Part shown: one piece after another, positions 43,440 through 52,456 of the stretch | How positions within the stretch are numbered: the stretch's first letter is position 1 | Layout: each line of letters opens with the position of its first letter | NCBI GenBank assembly: GCA_934512135.1 | Contig: CAKSWT010000007.1 | Coordinates: 62,001 to 126,000, forward strand | Source: an uncultured Oscillospiraceae bacterium | Lineage (GTDB): Bacteria; Bacillota; Clostridia; Oscillospirales; Oscillospiraceae | Direction: 5' to 3' | Length of the DNA stretch: 64,000 bases | Made by a program: the position numbers and the translations under genes | The notes under the pieces: model-generated | The model's input: only the letters and a program-made list of their open reading frames with translations | Told to the model about the DNA's origin: nothing | The model's database searches: none

Positions 43440-43486
43440 GAAACAAAGTCCCTTGCGCTTCTCAAAAGCGCAAGGGACTTTGTTTC
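43440..43486. terminator. long bidirectional terminator hairpin
   Basis: A 21-base-pair perfect stem beginning GAAACAAAGTCCC, with a five-base loop, separates the converging SnoaL-like and ABC importer operons. Its arms supply the A/T tracts for both directions. Confidence 0.88.
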
Positions 43487-43487
43487 A

Positions 43488-44210
43488 TTACAGCACCTTG
43501 GACAGGAAGGACTGGGTCCTGGGATTCTGGGGATTTCCGAAGATCTCCTCCGGGGTGCCGGACTCCTGGACCACGCCGTCGTCCATAAACAGCACCCGGT
43601 TGGCCACCTCCCGGGCAAAGCCCATCTCATGGGTCACCACCACCATGGTCATGCCCTCGTCGGCCAGCTGGCGCATGACCTCCAGAACCTCTCCCACCAT
43701 CTCCGGGTCCAGCGCCGAGGTGGGCTCATCAAACAGCATCACTTCCGGATGCATGGCCAGGGCCCGGACAATGGCAATCCGCTGCTTCTGGCCGCCGGAC
43801 AGCTGGGAGGGATAGGCCATGGCCTTGTCCTCCAGCCCCACCCGGCGGAGAAGTGCCATGGCCTCCTCCTTGGCCTCCCCCTTGGTCTTGAGCTTCAGCC
43901 GGACTGGCGCCAGGGTCATATTGTCCAAAATATTCAGGTTGTTGAACAGATTGAAGTGCTGGAACACCATGCCCATTTTCTGGCGCATTTTGTTGATGTC
44001 CGTCTTGGGATCCGTCACGGAGACGCCGCCAAAGAGGATTTCTCCGGAGGTGGGAATTTCCAGCAGGTTCATGCAGCGGAGAAACGTGGACTTGCCGGAC
44101 CCGGAAGGCCCGATAATGACCACTTTTTCTCCCTTGTCAATGTGCTCGTTGATGCCCCGGAGCACTTCCAGCTTTCCAAAGCTCTTATGTAAATCCTTTA
44201 CATCAATCAC
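43488..44210 (-). CDS. amino-acid ABC importer ATPase (GlnQ type)
   Basis: ATPase of the polar amino-acid uptake family, 240 residues. Walker A is GPSGSGKST (about 34-42), Q loop MVFQHFNLF, signature LSGGQKQRIAIVRALA, Walker B EVMLFDEPTSALDPEMV and H-loop VTHEMGFA. The start GTG 44210 (VIDVKDLHKSFG) is preferred because AGAGGAGG precedes it by ten bases; TTG 44234 is an upstream alternative. It overlaps the permease stop by eight bases. Third gene of binding protein-permease-ATPase. Confidence 0.93.
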   Translation of the reverse strand: MIDVKDLHKSFGKLEVLRGINEHIDKGEKVVIIGPSGSGKSTFLRCMNLLEIPTSGEILFGGVSVTDPKTDINKMRQKMGMVFQHFNLFNNLNILDNMTLAPVRLKLKTKGEAKEEAMALLRRVGLEDKAMAYPSQLSGGQKQRIAIVRALAMHPEVMLFDEPTSALDPEMVGEVLEVMRQLADEGMTMVVVTHEMGFAREVANRVLFMDDGVVQESGTPEEIFGNPQNPRTQSFLSKVL

Positions 44211-44916
44211 TGGCCCGCAGCCTCCTCTCCACAATCCCCATCAGCCCCGAAAGGATCATCACCATGGCAAGATACATGGCCGCAATGCCCACATAGGGCA
44301 TAAACGCCTGATAGGTCTTGCCCTGGACCAGCTGGGCCGCCTTGGTAAGATCCCGCAGGCCGATCACCGTCACAACAGACGTGTCCTTCAGCAGGGTAAT
44401 AAGCTCATTGCCCAGGGCCGGAAGAATGTTTTTCACCGCCTGGGGAATGATGATAAACCGCATGGTGGAGGCATAGGGCAGCCCCAGGGACCGGCCGGCC
44501 TCCATCTGTCCCCGGTCAATGGACATAATTCCGCCCCGAATGATTTCAGACACATAGGCGCCGGAGTTGATACCAAAGGTCAGCATGGCCACACCGATCT
44601 GATTTCGGGTGCTGGCGAAAATGACAAAATACATAATCAGCAGCTGGACCATAATCGGGGTACCACGGATCACCGTGGTATACACCTGGCATATTGTGTT
44701 CAGCACCCCCAGGATCGGGTTGCGGCAGCCGGGACGCTGCTGGTCGTGGGTGGTACGCACCACCGCCACCAGGATTCCCAAAATGATGCCCAGTACCAGC
44801 GCCAGCGCCGCCACCTGCAGCGTAACACCAATGCCCTTCAGGTACAGCAGCCAGCGGTCACCTTCCAAAAAGCTCTGGACAAAGTCGTCCTTCAGGCCGG
44901 AGAAAAATTCCGCCAT
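44203..44916 (-). CDS. amino-acid ABC importer permease
   Basis: Inner-membrane permease of 237 residues with about five hydrophobic segments and the HisM/GlnP-type motif EIIRGGIMSIDRGQMEAGRSLGLPY plus FIIIPQAVKNILPALGNELITLLKDTS. It is probably a homodimer with the GlnQ-type ATPase. ATG 44916 follows GAGAGGAG. A hairpin separates it from the binding-protein gene. Confidence 0.92.
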   Translation of the reverse strand: MAEFFSGLKDDFVQSFLEGDRWLLYLKGIGVTLQVAALALVLGIILGILVAVVRTTHDQQRPGCRNPILGVLNTICQVYTTVIRGTPIMVQLLIMYFVIFASTRNQIGVAMLTFGINSGAYVSEIIRGGIMSIDRGQMEAGRSLGLPYASTMRFIIIPQAVKNILPALGNELITLLKDTSVVTVIGLRDLTKAAQLVQGKTYQAFMPYVGIAAMYLAMVMILSGLMGIVERRLRASD

Positions 44917-44980
44917 GTTCTTGCTCCTCTCTTATGGTTGTTGCCCACCTGGGGAGAAATGTTTGGTAAAACCAGACAAG

Positions 44981-44998
44981 GGGGCGGTTGCCCGCCCC
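44981..44998 (-). other. intercistronic hairpin downstream of the binding-protein gene
   Basis: Seven-base GC stem (GGGGCGG/CCGCCCC) with a four-base loop, no T tract. Such hairpins commonly stabilise binding-protein mRNA so that it exceeds permease mRNA; this is inferred. Confidence 0.5.
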
Positions 44999-45018
44999 GT
45001 TGCCCTTTGCATGTTTTC

Positions 45019-45918
45019 TTACTCTGCCTTGATGTACTTGTCCAGGATGGACTGAACCGTGCCGTCATCGGTCAGCTCCTTCAGGGCGGCATTCACCGCA
45101 TCCCGCAGGGCGGTATTGTCCTTGCTGACGCCAATGGCGTAATCCTCGGTGACATACTCGGTGTCCAGAATCTTCAGGCCGGCATTCTGCTTCACAAACT
45201 CCTGCGCAGGCTGGCTGTCGATGACCACCGCGTCAACCTTGCCGCTGACCAGTGCCTGAATGGCGTTGGCGCCGTTGGGGAACGCCGTGACCACGTCCTC
45301 GCCGTAGTCGTCGGAGCAGTAGATGTAGCCGGTGGTGGACTCCTGGCAGCCGATCAGCTTGCCCTGGAGGTCGTCGATGGTCTGGATGTCGGAATCCTCC
45401 GGCACAATGACCACCTGCACGCCGGTGGCATAAGAATCGGTAAAGTCAACATTCTGCTTCCGCTCATCGGTAACGGTAAGGCCGGCCATGGCAATGTCGG
45501 ATTTGCCGGTCTGCACGGAGGTGATAATGGAACCGAAGTCCATATCATCCACCACCAGCTCCAGGCCCAGCTTCTCTGCGATCTTCCCGGCGAGCTCCAC
45601 GTCGATTCCCTCGAAGGAGCCGTCGTCCGCCACCATCTCATAGGGAGGGAAGGCGGCGTTGGTGGCCATATGGAGCTTCCCGGCCTCTACCACGGTGAAC
45701 TCACCGGTAGCAGCAGTCTCAGCGACAGAGCCGGCAGCCTCAGCAGCGGAACCGGCAGTCAGCGCAGGATCCTGGGTCTCCACGGCCTGGGTCTCCACAG
45801 CCTGAGTCTCCTGTGCGCTGTCCTTGGCGGACTGGGTGGAAGCGGCGGAATCTCCGCAGCCGGCCAGCATAGAAAGGCAAAGAGCACCGCTCAGTGCCAT
45901 GGCAAAAAACTTTTTCAT
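45019..45918 (-). CDS. amino-acid ABC importer substrate-binding lipoprotein
   Basis: Extracellular lipoprotein of 299 residues. The signal peptide MKKFFAMALSGALCLSML ends in a lipobox LAGC with the lipidated cysteine at 21. A low-complexity linker with ETQAVETQ repeats follows to about 60. The solute-binding domain (SBP family 3) has ATNAAFPPYEM, GIDVELAGKIAEKLG and FTDSYATGVQVVI. Ligand unknown; location next to the arginine operon and ARG-box-like repeats at its promoter suggest a basic amino acid. Confidence 0.92.
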   Translation of the reverse strand: MKKFFAMALSGALCLSMLAGCGDSAASTQSAKDSAQETQAVETQAVETQDPALTAGSAAEAAGSVAETAATGEFTVVEAGKLHMATNAAFPPYEMVADDGSFEGIDVELAGKIAEKLGLELVVDDMDFGSIITSVQTGKSDIAMAGLTVTDERKQNVDFTDSYATGVQVVIVPEDSDIQTIDDLQGKLIGCQESTTGYIYCSDDYGEDVVTAFPNGANAIQALVSGKVDAVVIDSQPAQEFVKQNAGLKILDTEYVTEDYAIGVSKDNTALRDAVNAALKELTDDGTVQSILDKYIKAE

Positions 45919-45991
45919 GATGAAATCATCCCTTCAATTTATGGATGCGTTTCGCCGACCCTTCGGCGGACACATTCAGTTTCATGATGCC

Positions 45992-46050
45992 ATTATAGCA
46001 GTTTCTTCGGAAAAATTCACTAATATTCATAATATTCATGAAAATATTCG
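45992..46050 (-). promoter_or_regulatory. ABC importer promoter with ARG-box-like repeats
   Basis: Minus strand TATAAT at 45997-45992, 17 bases from a weak -35 GTGAAT (46020-46015). Just upstream, 46015-46050 holds four ATTC-type half-sites (ATTCAC, ATTCAT, ATTCAT, ATTCG) spaced 8-10 bases, resembling ArgR/AhrC boxes. Operator assignment is inferred from sequence type and location. Confidence 0.5.
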
Positions 46051-46107
46051 CTTTTTCCCTGTTGTACACAAAATTATTCAGGGAAATTCAGCGGTCCTAT
46101 GGCAATA

Positions 46108-47019
46108 TTACCCCATCAGCAGGGTCAGCACCGCCTTTTGGGCGTGGAGCCGGTTCTCCGCCGCCTCAAAGATCTCTCCGGCATGGTCCTCAAAGACCTC
46201 CGCCGTAATCTCCTCTCCCCGGCGGGCGGGCAGGCAGTGCATCACCATGACGCCGGGCTTTGCCCCGGCCAGCAGCGCTCCGTTGACCTGGTAGGTCCCG
46301 GAAAAGACCTGCTCCCGCCGCTGCCGCTGGTCATCCATGCCCATGGAAGTCCAGACATCGGTATACACCACATCTGCATCCTTAACCGCCTGTTCCGGCT
46401 CCCGAACCAGTTGGAACCGATCTCCGTATTCCGCCGCAAAGTCCAACACAGCCTGGGGCGGCTCATAGCCTGCCGGACAGGCCACCGACACCTGCATGCC
46501 CACCTTCAGGCCTCCCACAATCAGACTGGAGCACATATTATTTCCGTCGCCGATGAAGCTCAGCTTCAGTCCCTCCAGCAGAGGATTTCTCTCCCGAATG
46601 GTCATCAGATCCCCCAGGACCTGACAGGGGTGGGAGAAATCCGTCATGCCGTTGATTACCGGCACCGTGGCGTACCTCGCCAGCTCCTCCAGCTCCTCCT
46701 GTCGGAAGGTCCGGTACATAATGCCGTCGCAGTACCGGCTCAGGGTGCGGGCGGTGTCCTCCACCGGCTCGCCTCTCCCGATCTGGGTATCGGCGGCGGT
46801 AAGATACATGGCGTGACCGCCCAGCTGGAACATGCCGGTCTCAAAGGACGCCCGGGTCCGGGTGGAATTCTTGGCAAACACCATAGCCAGCACCTTTCCC
46901 GCCAGCTTAGGGTGGGAAATGCCGTGCTGCCGGTCGTATTTCAGCTGATCCCCCAGATCCAAAATCGTGAAAATGTCCTCGGTACTCAGATCCAGCAGCT
47001 TTAACAGATCCTTCTTCAC
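46108..47019 (-). CDS. argF: ornithine carbamoyltransferase
   Basis: Makes citrulline from ornithine and carbamoyl phosphate. Of 303 residues: carbamoyl-phosphate loop STRTR at about 51-55, HPCQ motif in TDFSHPCQVLGD, and the ornithine/catalytic loop VMHCLPARRGEE near 262. The start is GTG 47019, seven bases after the argD stop, with AAAGGGTGA inside the end of argD. Last gene of the arginine operon. Anabolic role fits the neighbours. Confidence 0.95.
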   Translation of the reverse strand: MKKDLLKLLDLSTEDIFTILDLGDQLKYDRQHGISHPKLAGKVLAMVFAKNSTRTRASFETGMFQLGGHAMYLTAADTQIGRGEPVEDTARTLSRYCDGIMYRTFRQEELEELARYATVPVINGMTDFSHPCQVLGDLMTIRERNPLLEGLKLSFIGDGNNMCSSLIVGGLKVGMQVSVACPAGYEPPQAVLDFAAEYGDRFQLVREPEQAVKDADVVYTDVWTSMGMDDQRQRREQVFSGTYQVNGALLAGAKPGVMVMHCLPARRGEEITAEVFEDHAGEIFEAAENRLHAQKAVLTLLMG

Positions 47020-47026
47020 CGTCGGC

Positions 47027-48211
47027 TCACCCTTTCTGTCCCAGCACCTGGGCCATAATCTCCAGACCCCGGTCCATCTCCTCCCGGGAGATCACCAGGG
47101 GAGGCAGCAGACGAATGGTGTTGTGCCCGGCTGTCAGGCACAGCAATCCCGACTCCACCAGCTTCTGGACCAGCGCTCCGGCCTGACAACCCTCCCGCAG
47201 TCCTACCCCCAGCATCATGCCCAGGCCCCGGACCTCCTGCACCTCAGGCATTGCCTGGAGCTTCTCCTTGAGATAGGCGCCCTTTTCCCGCACCTGGGCC
47301 AGCATTGCCTCGTCCAGCTGCTCCAGCACACTGAGCGCTCCGGCGCAGCAGACGGGATTGCCGCCGAAGGTGGTGGCGTGGGTGCCGGGAGTCAAAACCC
47401 CCTGGGTCTTTTCCCCGGCCAGAATCCCCGCCAGCGGCAGTCCTCCGCCGATGCCCTTGGCAAAGCTCATCACGTCCGGGAGAATATCATACTGCTGGAA
47501 GCAGAACAGGCTGCCGGTCCGGCCCACGCCGGTCTGCACCTCATCCACCGCCAGAAGCCAATCCTTCTCCCGGCACAGGGTCTGCAACTGCCGGACAAAT
47601 TCCCGCTCCAGAGGCAGCACGCCTCCCTCACCCTGGACCAGCTCCACCATGACAGCACACACATGTCCGTCATCCAGCGCCTGAATGGAGGCAATATCAT
47701 TGGCTTCTCCGTATACAAAGCCCTGGGTAAAGGGGAAGAAATACTGATGGAACACATCCTGGCCCGTTGCCGCCAGGGTGGTGACCGTCCGGCCATGGAA
47801 GGAATCCCGCAGTGTGATGATGGTGCTCCGGCCCTGACCGTACTTGTCGTAGGAATACTTCCGGCAGAGCTTAATCATCCCCTCGTTGGCCTCGCCGCCG
47901 CCGTTGGCAAAGAAGGCCCGCTTCATGCCGGTTCTGGCGGTCAGCGCCTCTGCCAGACGGATATAGGGCTCCGTATAAAACAGGTTGGAAGCATGCTGGA
48001 GCTTTGCGGCCTGCTGGGCAATGGCCTGAATCCACTTCTCGTTGCCATAGCCCAGGCAGTTGACCCCGATGCCGGAGGCAAAGTCGATATAGGCCTTCCC
48101 CTCGGGAGAATACAGGGTTGCACCGTGGCCATGGTCTATGGCCACAGGGAACCGGCCATAGGTCTGCATCCCATGCTCCGCATCCAGGGCCATCAGCTCT
48201 TTGGTTGTCAT
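47027..48211 (-). CDS. argD: acetylornithine aminotransferase
   Basis: PLP enzyme of 394 residues, class III. It shows SGIGVNCLGYGN, FFANGGGEANEGMIK, DEVQTGVGRTG, and the PLP lysine in MSFAKGIGGGLPLAG. ATG 48211 is favoured over ATG 48220 because AAAGG then sits nine bases away instead of one. Family paralogues can also use succinyl-diaminopimelate. In operon between argB and argF. Confidence 0.94.
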   Translation of the reverse strand: MTTKELMALDAEHGMQTYGRFPVAIDHGHGATLYSPEGKAYIDFASGIGVNCLGYGNEKWIQAIAQQAAKLQHASNLFYTEPYIRLAEALTARTGMKRAFFANGGGEANEGMIKLCRKYSYDKYGQGRSTIITLRDSFHGRTVTTLAATGQDVFHQYFFPFTQGFVYGEANDIASIQALDDGHVCAVMVELVQGEGGVLPLEREFVRQLQTLCREKDWLLAVDEVQTGVGRTGSLFCFQQYDILPDVMSFAKGIGGGLPLAGILAGEKTQGVLTPGTHATTFGGNPVCCAGALSVLEQLDEAMLAQVREKGAYLKEKLQAMPEVQEVRGLGMMLGVGLREGCQAGALVQKLVESGLLCLTAGHNTIRLLPPLVISREEMDRGLEIMAQVLGQKG

Positions 48212-48241
48212 ATGGATCATCCTTTCCGGAATAACATCTTG

Positions 48242-49105
48242 TCAATAGATCATTGTACCGACGCCGGCGTCTGTGAGCAGCTCAATGAGCACCGAGTGCT
48301 CGATCCGGCCGTCCAGAATATGGGCCCGTCGGACGCCCCGCCGGACGGCCTCCACACAGCACTGAATCTTCGGAATCATGCCGCCCTGAATCACGCCCTC
48401 CTTCACCAGCACCGGCACCTCGGAGACACGGCACTTGGAGATCAGGGTTTCCGGGTCCTTTACGTCCCGGAGCAGCCCCAGCACATCTGTCAGAATAATG
48501 AGCTTTTCCGCCTGGAGTGCCGCCGCCACCTGGGCCGCCGCGGTATCCGCATTGATGTTATAACACTTTTCCCCGTCGGCTCCCGCCGCCACTGTGGAAA
48601 TTACGGGAATATAGCCCGCCTCCAGCACGTCGGTAATGGGCCGGGTATTCACCCCGGTGATCTCACCCACCAGGCCGTAGTCAAAGCCGTCTCCGGACTT
48701 CTTCACTGCCTCGATCATTCTTCCGTCCATGCCGCACAGCCCCATGGCCTTGCCGCCGTACTTGTCGATCAGGCTCACCAGGTCCTTGTTGACCTTGCCG
48801 CAGAGCACCTGCTGGACGATTTCCATGGTTTCCCCATCGGTATACCGAAGTCCGTTGACGAACTCCCCTTTTTTCCCCACACGGCCCAGCATATCCGAAA
48901 TCTCCGGTCCGCCGCCGTGGACCACCACCACCTGAATTCCCAGCTGGTGGAGCAGCACAATGTCTGAAAGCACCGCCCGGCGGAGATTTTCACTGATCAT
49001 GGCGTTTCCGCCGTATTTCACCACAATGGTCTTGTGGGTAAACTCCTGGATGTAGGGAAGGGCCTCACTGAGTACCCGGGCGCGATCCATAATACTAAGG
49101 TTCAT
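48242..49105 (-). CDS. argB: acetylglutamate kinase
   Basis: Phosphorylates N-acetylglutamate; usual control point by arginine feedback. Of 287 residues with VVKYGGNAM, VVVHGGGPEIS, NINADTAAAQVA and the LTDVLGLLRD motif. An N-terminal helix of about 25 residues precedes the kinase fold, as in arginine-sensitive hexameric enzymes, so feedback inhibition is plausible. Confidence 0.95.
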   Translation of the reverse strand: MNLSIMDRARVLSEALPYIQEFTHKTIVVKYGGNAMISENLRRAVLSDIVLLHQLGIQVVVVHGGGPEISDMLGRVGKKGEFVNGLRYTDGETMEIVQQVLCGKVNKDLVSLIDKYGGKAMGLCGMDGRMIEAVKKSGDGFDYGLVGEITGVNTRPITDVLEAGYIPVISTVAAGADGEKCYNINADTAAAQVAAALQAEKLIILTDVLGLLRDVKDPETLISKCRVSEVPVLVKEGVIQGGMIPKIQCCVEAVRRGVRRAHILDGRIEHSVLIELLTDAGVGTMIY

Positions 49106-49125
49106 GATCCATTACTTCCTCTGTC

Positions 49126-50346
49126 TTAGGTTCTATAGTCGCCGTTGATCTTCACATAGTCATAGGTGAGGTCACAGCCCCAGGCGGTGGCGAAATGCTC
49201 TCCCTCGTTGACGTTGATGCGAATCTCCACCTCAGGCTGGCTCAGGACCTTCTTCGCCAGATCCTCGTCAAAGTCCAGCCCCTCCCCGTCCTTGCACACC
49301 AGGATCTCTCCTGCGGCGGAGGCAAAGGTCACGCTGACATATTCCGGCCGGAAGGGGGCCTTGGAATAGCCCATGGCGCAGAGCACCCGGCCCCAGTTGG
49401 CATCTGCGCCAAACATGGCCGCCTTCACCAGAGAGGAGCGAATGACCTCCATGGCCAGCTTTTCCGCCACTTCGTCGCTGCGGGATCCGGTCACTGTACA
49501 GGTCACCAGCTTGGTGGCGCCTTCGCCGTCTCCGGCGATTTTCTTGGCCAGCTCCGTGCAGACATAGTTCAGCGCCCCCAGGAACACCTCATAGTCCTCG
49601 CTTTTCCAGTCGATCTCCTCATTGCCTGCGGCTCCGGAGGCCAAAATGCAGCAGGTATCATTGGTGGAGGTGTCTCCGTCCACACTGATCCGGTTGAATG
49701 TGACCTTGGTGGTGTCGTACAGCGCGTTCTGGAGCACATCGGCGGAAATGGCACAGTCCGTGGTCAGGAAGCAGAGCATGGTGCCCATATTGGGGTGGAT
49801 CATTCCGGATCCCTTGGCAATGCCGCCCAGCCGGACCTCCTTGCCGCCAATTTCAAAGGACACGGCAATCTCCTTGACCTTGGTGTCTGTGGTCATAATG
49901 GCCTTTGCCGCCTCCAGGGAGCCGTCCCGGCTCAGCAGTGCCGCCAGGGTGGGGCAAGATTTCTCGATTACGGAGACGTTCAGCGTCTGTCCAATCACCC
50001 CGGTGGAGGCCACGATAAAGTCCTCCGGCTTCAGCCCGGTGGCTGCCGCCGCCGCCTCACACATCTTCACGGCATTTTCATGGCCCAGAGGCGCACAGGC
50101 GTTGGCATTGCCGGAGTTCACAATGACCCCTCGGGCCACGCCGTTTTCCAAATGCTCCATGGTCACATAAATGGGGGCGGCCTTCACCCGGTTCATGGTG
50201 TAGACGCCGGCGGCAGTGGCCTCGCCCTCACAGAGAATCATGGCCAAATCGTTCTTCTCGGGATTGCTGCCGGCCTTGACCCCGGCGTGGACGCCGGAGG
50301 CCTTAAAGCCCTTTGCGGCAGTTACGCCGCCGGAAATCAGTTTCAT
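49126..50346 (-). CDS. argJ: glutamate N-acetyltransferase / amino-acid acetyltransferase ArgJ
   Basis: Transfers the acetyl group from N-acetylornithine to glutamate; bifunctional forms also use acetyl-CoA. Of 406 residues. The autocleavage site appears as MGTMLCFLTTD, with threonine after glycine rather than the more common alanine. KGSGMIHPNM precedes it. ArgJ explains why neither argA nor argE appears in the operon. ATG 50346 follows GGGAGGA. Confidence 0.95.
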   Translation of the reverse strand: MKLISGGVTAAKGFKASGVHAGVKAGSNPEKNDLAMILCEGEATAAGVYTMNRVKAAPIYVTMEHLENGVARGVIVNSGNANACAPLGHENAVKMCEAAAAATGLKPEDFIVASTGVIGQTLNVSVIEKSCPTLAALLSRDGSLEAAKAIMTTDTKVKEIAVSFEIGGKEVRLGGIAKGSGMIHPNMGTMLCFLTTDCAISADVLQNALYDTTKVTFNRISVDGDTSTNDTCCILASGAAGNEEIDWKSEDYEVFLGALNYVCTELAKKIAGDGEGATKLVTCTVTGSRSDEVAEKLAMEVIRSSLVKAAMFGADANWGRVLCAMGYSKAPFRPEYVSVTFASAAGEILVCKDGEGLDFDEDLAKKVLSQPEVEIRINVNEGEHFATAWGCDLTYDYVKINGDYRT

Positions 50347-50376
50347 AATAATTCCTCCCGTTCCTCCGCTGCCAGG

Positions 50377-51477
50377 TCAACCCGCCTGCCGCAGCGCAAG
50401 ATATTTGCTTTTGAGATGACGTCCCAGGTAGATCAGTCCCATGGAGCCCGCCGCTGCCAGCAGCAGCCGGGGGACAGAGAACACAAACCACATGGGAGTG
50501 GAGAGCTCCGGCTGCGGTCCGATACCGTAGTACCACAGCCGATTGTAGTAGGTAATAACGGTTCGATGGAGGGCAAGAATGGGAATGGTGTTCTGTCCCA
50601 GGGCCAAAAACACCCGGGAGATTTTCCAGTGCTCGATCAGACGGCTCAGCCGCAGCAGCACACAGGGCCCCAGGACACCCCCCACAAAATAGATCAGGAC
50701 CCCCCAGTCCCCGTGGGGACCGTATGCGCTCATCAGCATGGAGGTGGTCATGGCCTGATTCCAGATTCCAATGGCCAGCACTGCCGCCGCCGCCGCCAAA
50801 TAGGCCACCGGCTCCAGCCACCTGTGCCTCCACTGGCGCTCCAGCAGGTCAGTCTGCCGAATGCCCCAGCCTGCCGCCATCAGAGCCGCCGCCAAAAAGC
50901 AGTTGTTAACATTCCAGGGCAGCCGAAGGGGCAGATGGTTGAGCAGCGCCGTGACCACCAGGCAGGGAACCACCAAAAACCGGAGCTTCCAGCCGAATTT
51001 ACGCCGGAGCCACAACAGCACCAGAAACGCCGCCGAAGCCGTGACCATGGCCGTGAGGAACCATAGCGGGTAGTTGTAGGGGGTGAAAAAGTGCAGGGAC
51101 GGGGTGGTATCCCCCATCAAAATAACCCCTTCCGAATAGAACACCCCGAAGATCTTTTTTGCCGTCTGCCGCAGGGCTTCCTTTCCCTGATCCTGAAGAT
51201 ACGGCACCCAGTCCAGAACGTACAGCACCATCAGCGCTGCGTTATAGCCGAAATAGGGTCGGAGCAGAGGCTTCATCCGCTTTTTCAGCTGCTCCCAGAT
51301 GGGCTCGCCCTTGTCCTTCCACAAAAACCCTGCGGTCAGGAAAAACAGCGGGATCAGCAGCACATATCCCACGGTTCCCGTATAGGGGGCGCCGTCGGCG
51401 TGGACCGAGATGATCCACAGCATGGCGATCCCCTTCGCCACATCCAGATAATCCTTCCGTTTCTTTGCCTCCGCCAT
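50377..51477 (-). CDS. acyltransferase-3-like membrane protein inside the arginine operon
   Basis: Membrane protein of 366 residues with about ten hydrophobic segments. The N terminus RKDYLDVAKGIAMLWIISVHA is typical for acyltransferase family 3 (OafA/WecH/EpsH-like), where the histidine in the first helix takes part in acyl transfer from acyl-CoA. These enzymes acetylate or succinylate surface sugars. It sits between argC and argJ, 31 and 38 bases from its neighbours, all in one direction, so it is likely co-transcribed. No function in arginine synthesis is known for this family. Confidence 0.8.
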   Translation of the reverse strand: MAEAKKRKDYLDVAKGIAMLWIISVHADGAPYTGTVGYVLLIPLFFLTAGFLWKDKGEPIWEQLKKRMKPLLRPYFGYNAALMVLYVLDWVPYLQDQGKEALRQTAKKIFGVFYSEGVILMGDTTPSLHFFTPYNYPLWFLTAMVTASAAFLVLLWLRRKFGWKLRFLVVPCLVVTALLNHLPLRLPWNVNNCFLAAALMAAGWGIRQTDLLERQWRHRWLEPVAYLAAAAAVLAIGIWNQAMTTSMLMSAYGPHGDWGVLIYFVGGVLGPCVLLRLSRLIEHWKISRVFLALGQNTIPILALHRTVITYYNRLWYYGIGPQPELSTPMWFVFSVPRLLLAAAGSMGLIYLGRHLKSKYLALRQAG

Positions 51478-51514
51478 TCCACGTCTCTCCCTTGTATGTA
51501 CTAGGAAAATTGTA

Positions 51515-52456
51515 TCACAGGCTCAGGTTCTCGTCTATACCCATCATAATATTGAGGTTCTGGACGGCTGCGCCGGAGGCGCCCTTTCCCAGATTGTCAA
51601 ACTGCGCCGCCACAATGGCCTGGGTCTCATTGCCGCAGACAAAGATATTCAGATCGTTGGTTCCCACCACATTGTTGCTGCCCAAACAGCCTCCGTGGAT
51701 CATGTCTCCTCCCATCACCGGGGCCACATGGATGTTTCTCTGCCCTGCGTAGAAGTCTGCGTAGGCCTTCTGCAGCTGCTCCAGGCTGCCTCCATGGGGA
51801 AGCATATCAAAGTACAGCGGAATGGTCACCAGCATTCCCTGGGGATAGTCGCTGACAATGGGGCAGAAAATAGGCTTCCGGCGCAGGCCGCAGACCTGCA
51901 TCATCTCGGGAATATGCTTGTGGGAGAGATTCAGGCCATAATGCCGGGGTGCATCATACTCCGGCTCCCGGTCCGGGGATTCATACTCCTGAATCATCTT
52001 CTTGCCGCCGCCGGTATAGCCGGTCAGGCTGTGGGCGCACAGGGGATAGTCCGCCGGAAGAATCCCCATCTGCACCAGGGGATAGACCAGAGAGATAAAG
52101 CCTGTGGCATGGCAGCCGGGGTTGGCCACAAATTGTGCCGTTTCAATGGCCTTTCGGTGCTGCGGCGACAGCTCCGGAAAGCCGTAGGCCCAGACGGGAT
52201 CCGTCCGATGGGCCGTGGAGGGGTCAATGACCCGGGTGTGACTGTTTTCCACCATGGCTGCCGCCTCCTTGGCCGCAGCGTCCGGCAGACATAGGAACAC
52301 AAAATCCGCCCGGTTGATGGCGTCCCTCCGAGCCTCCGGATCCCGTTTCAGCGCCTCCGGCAGGGTAATCAGGGAGATGTCCTCCCGCAGGCCCAGACGT
52401 CCCTCGATTTGCAGGCCCGTGGTGCCGGCCCGGCCGTCAATGAATACCTTCGTCAT
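51515..52456 (-). CDS. argC: N-acetyl-gamma-glutamyl-phosphate reductase, short (type 2) form
   Basis: NADPH-dependent reductase of 313 residues. FIDGRAGTTGLQIEGRL is the type 2 N terminus; the catalytic cysteine is in VANPGCHATGF (about 120), and GYTGGGKKMI and HIPEM lie further on. ATG 52456 follows GAGGGGG and begins inside the last 20 bases of argH, so the two are translationally coupled. Confidence 0.94.
   Translation of the reverse strand: MTKVFIDGRAGTTGLQIEGRLGLREDISLITLPEALKRDPEARRDAINRADFVFLCLPDAAAKEAAAMVENSHTRVIDPSTAHRTDPVWAYGFPELSPQHRKAIETAQFVANPGCHATGFISLVYPLVQMGILPADYPLCAHSLTGYTGGGKKMIQEYESPDREPEYDAPRHYGLNLSHKHIPEMMQVCGLRRKPIFCPIVSDYPQGMLVTIPLYFDMLPHGGSLEQLQKAYADFYAGQRNIHVAPVMGGDMIHGGCLGSNNVVGTNDLNIFVCGNETQAIVAAQFDNLGKGASGAAVQNLNIMMGIDENLSL

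Noticed and set aside
41659..43446. Long minus-strand open frame across the SnoaL-like genes
   Set aside because: The plus strand has three good ribosome sites and paralogous proteins; the antisense product is low-complexity and glycine/histidine rich.
43819..45987. Long plus-strand open frame of over 700 codons
   Set aside because: Antisense to the ABC importer genes, whose motifs and ribosome sites are clear; open only because of GC bias.
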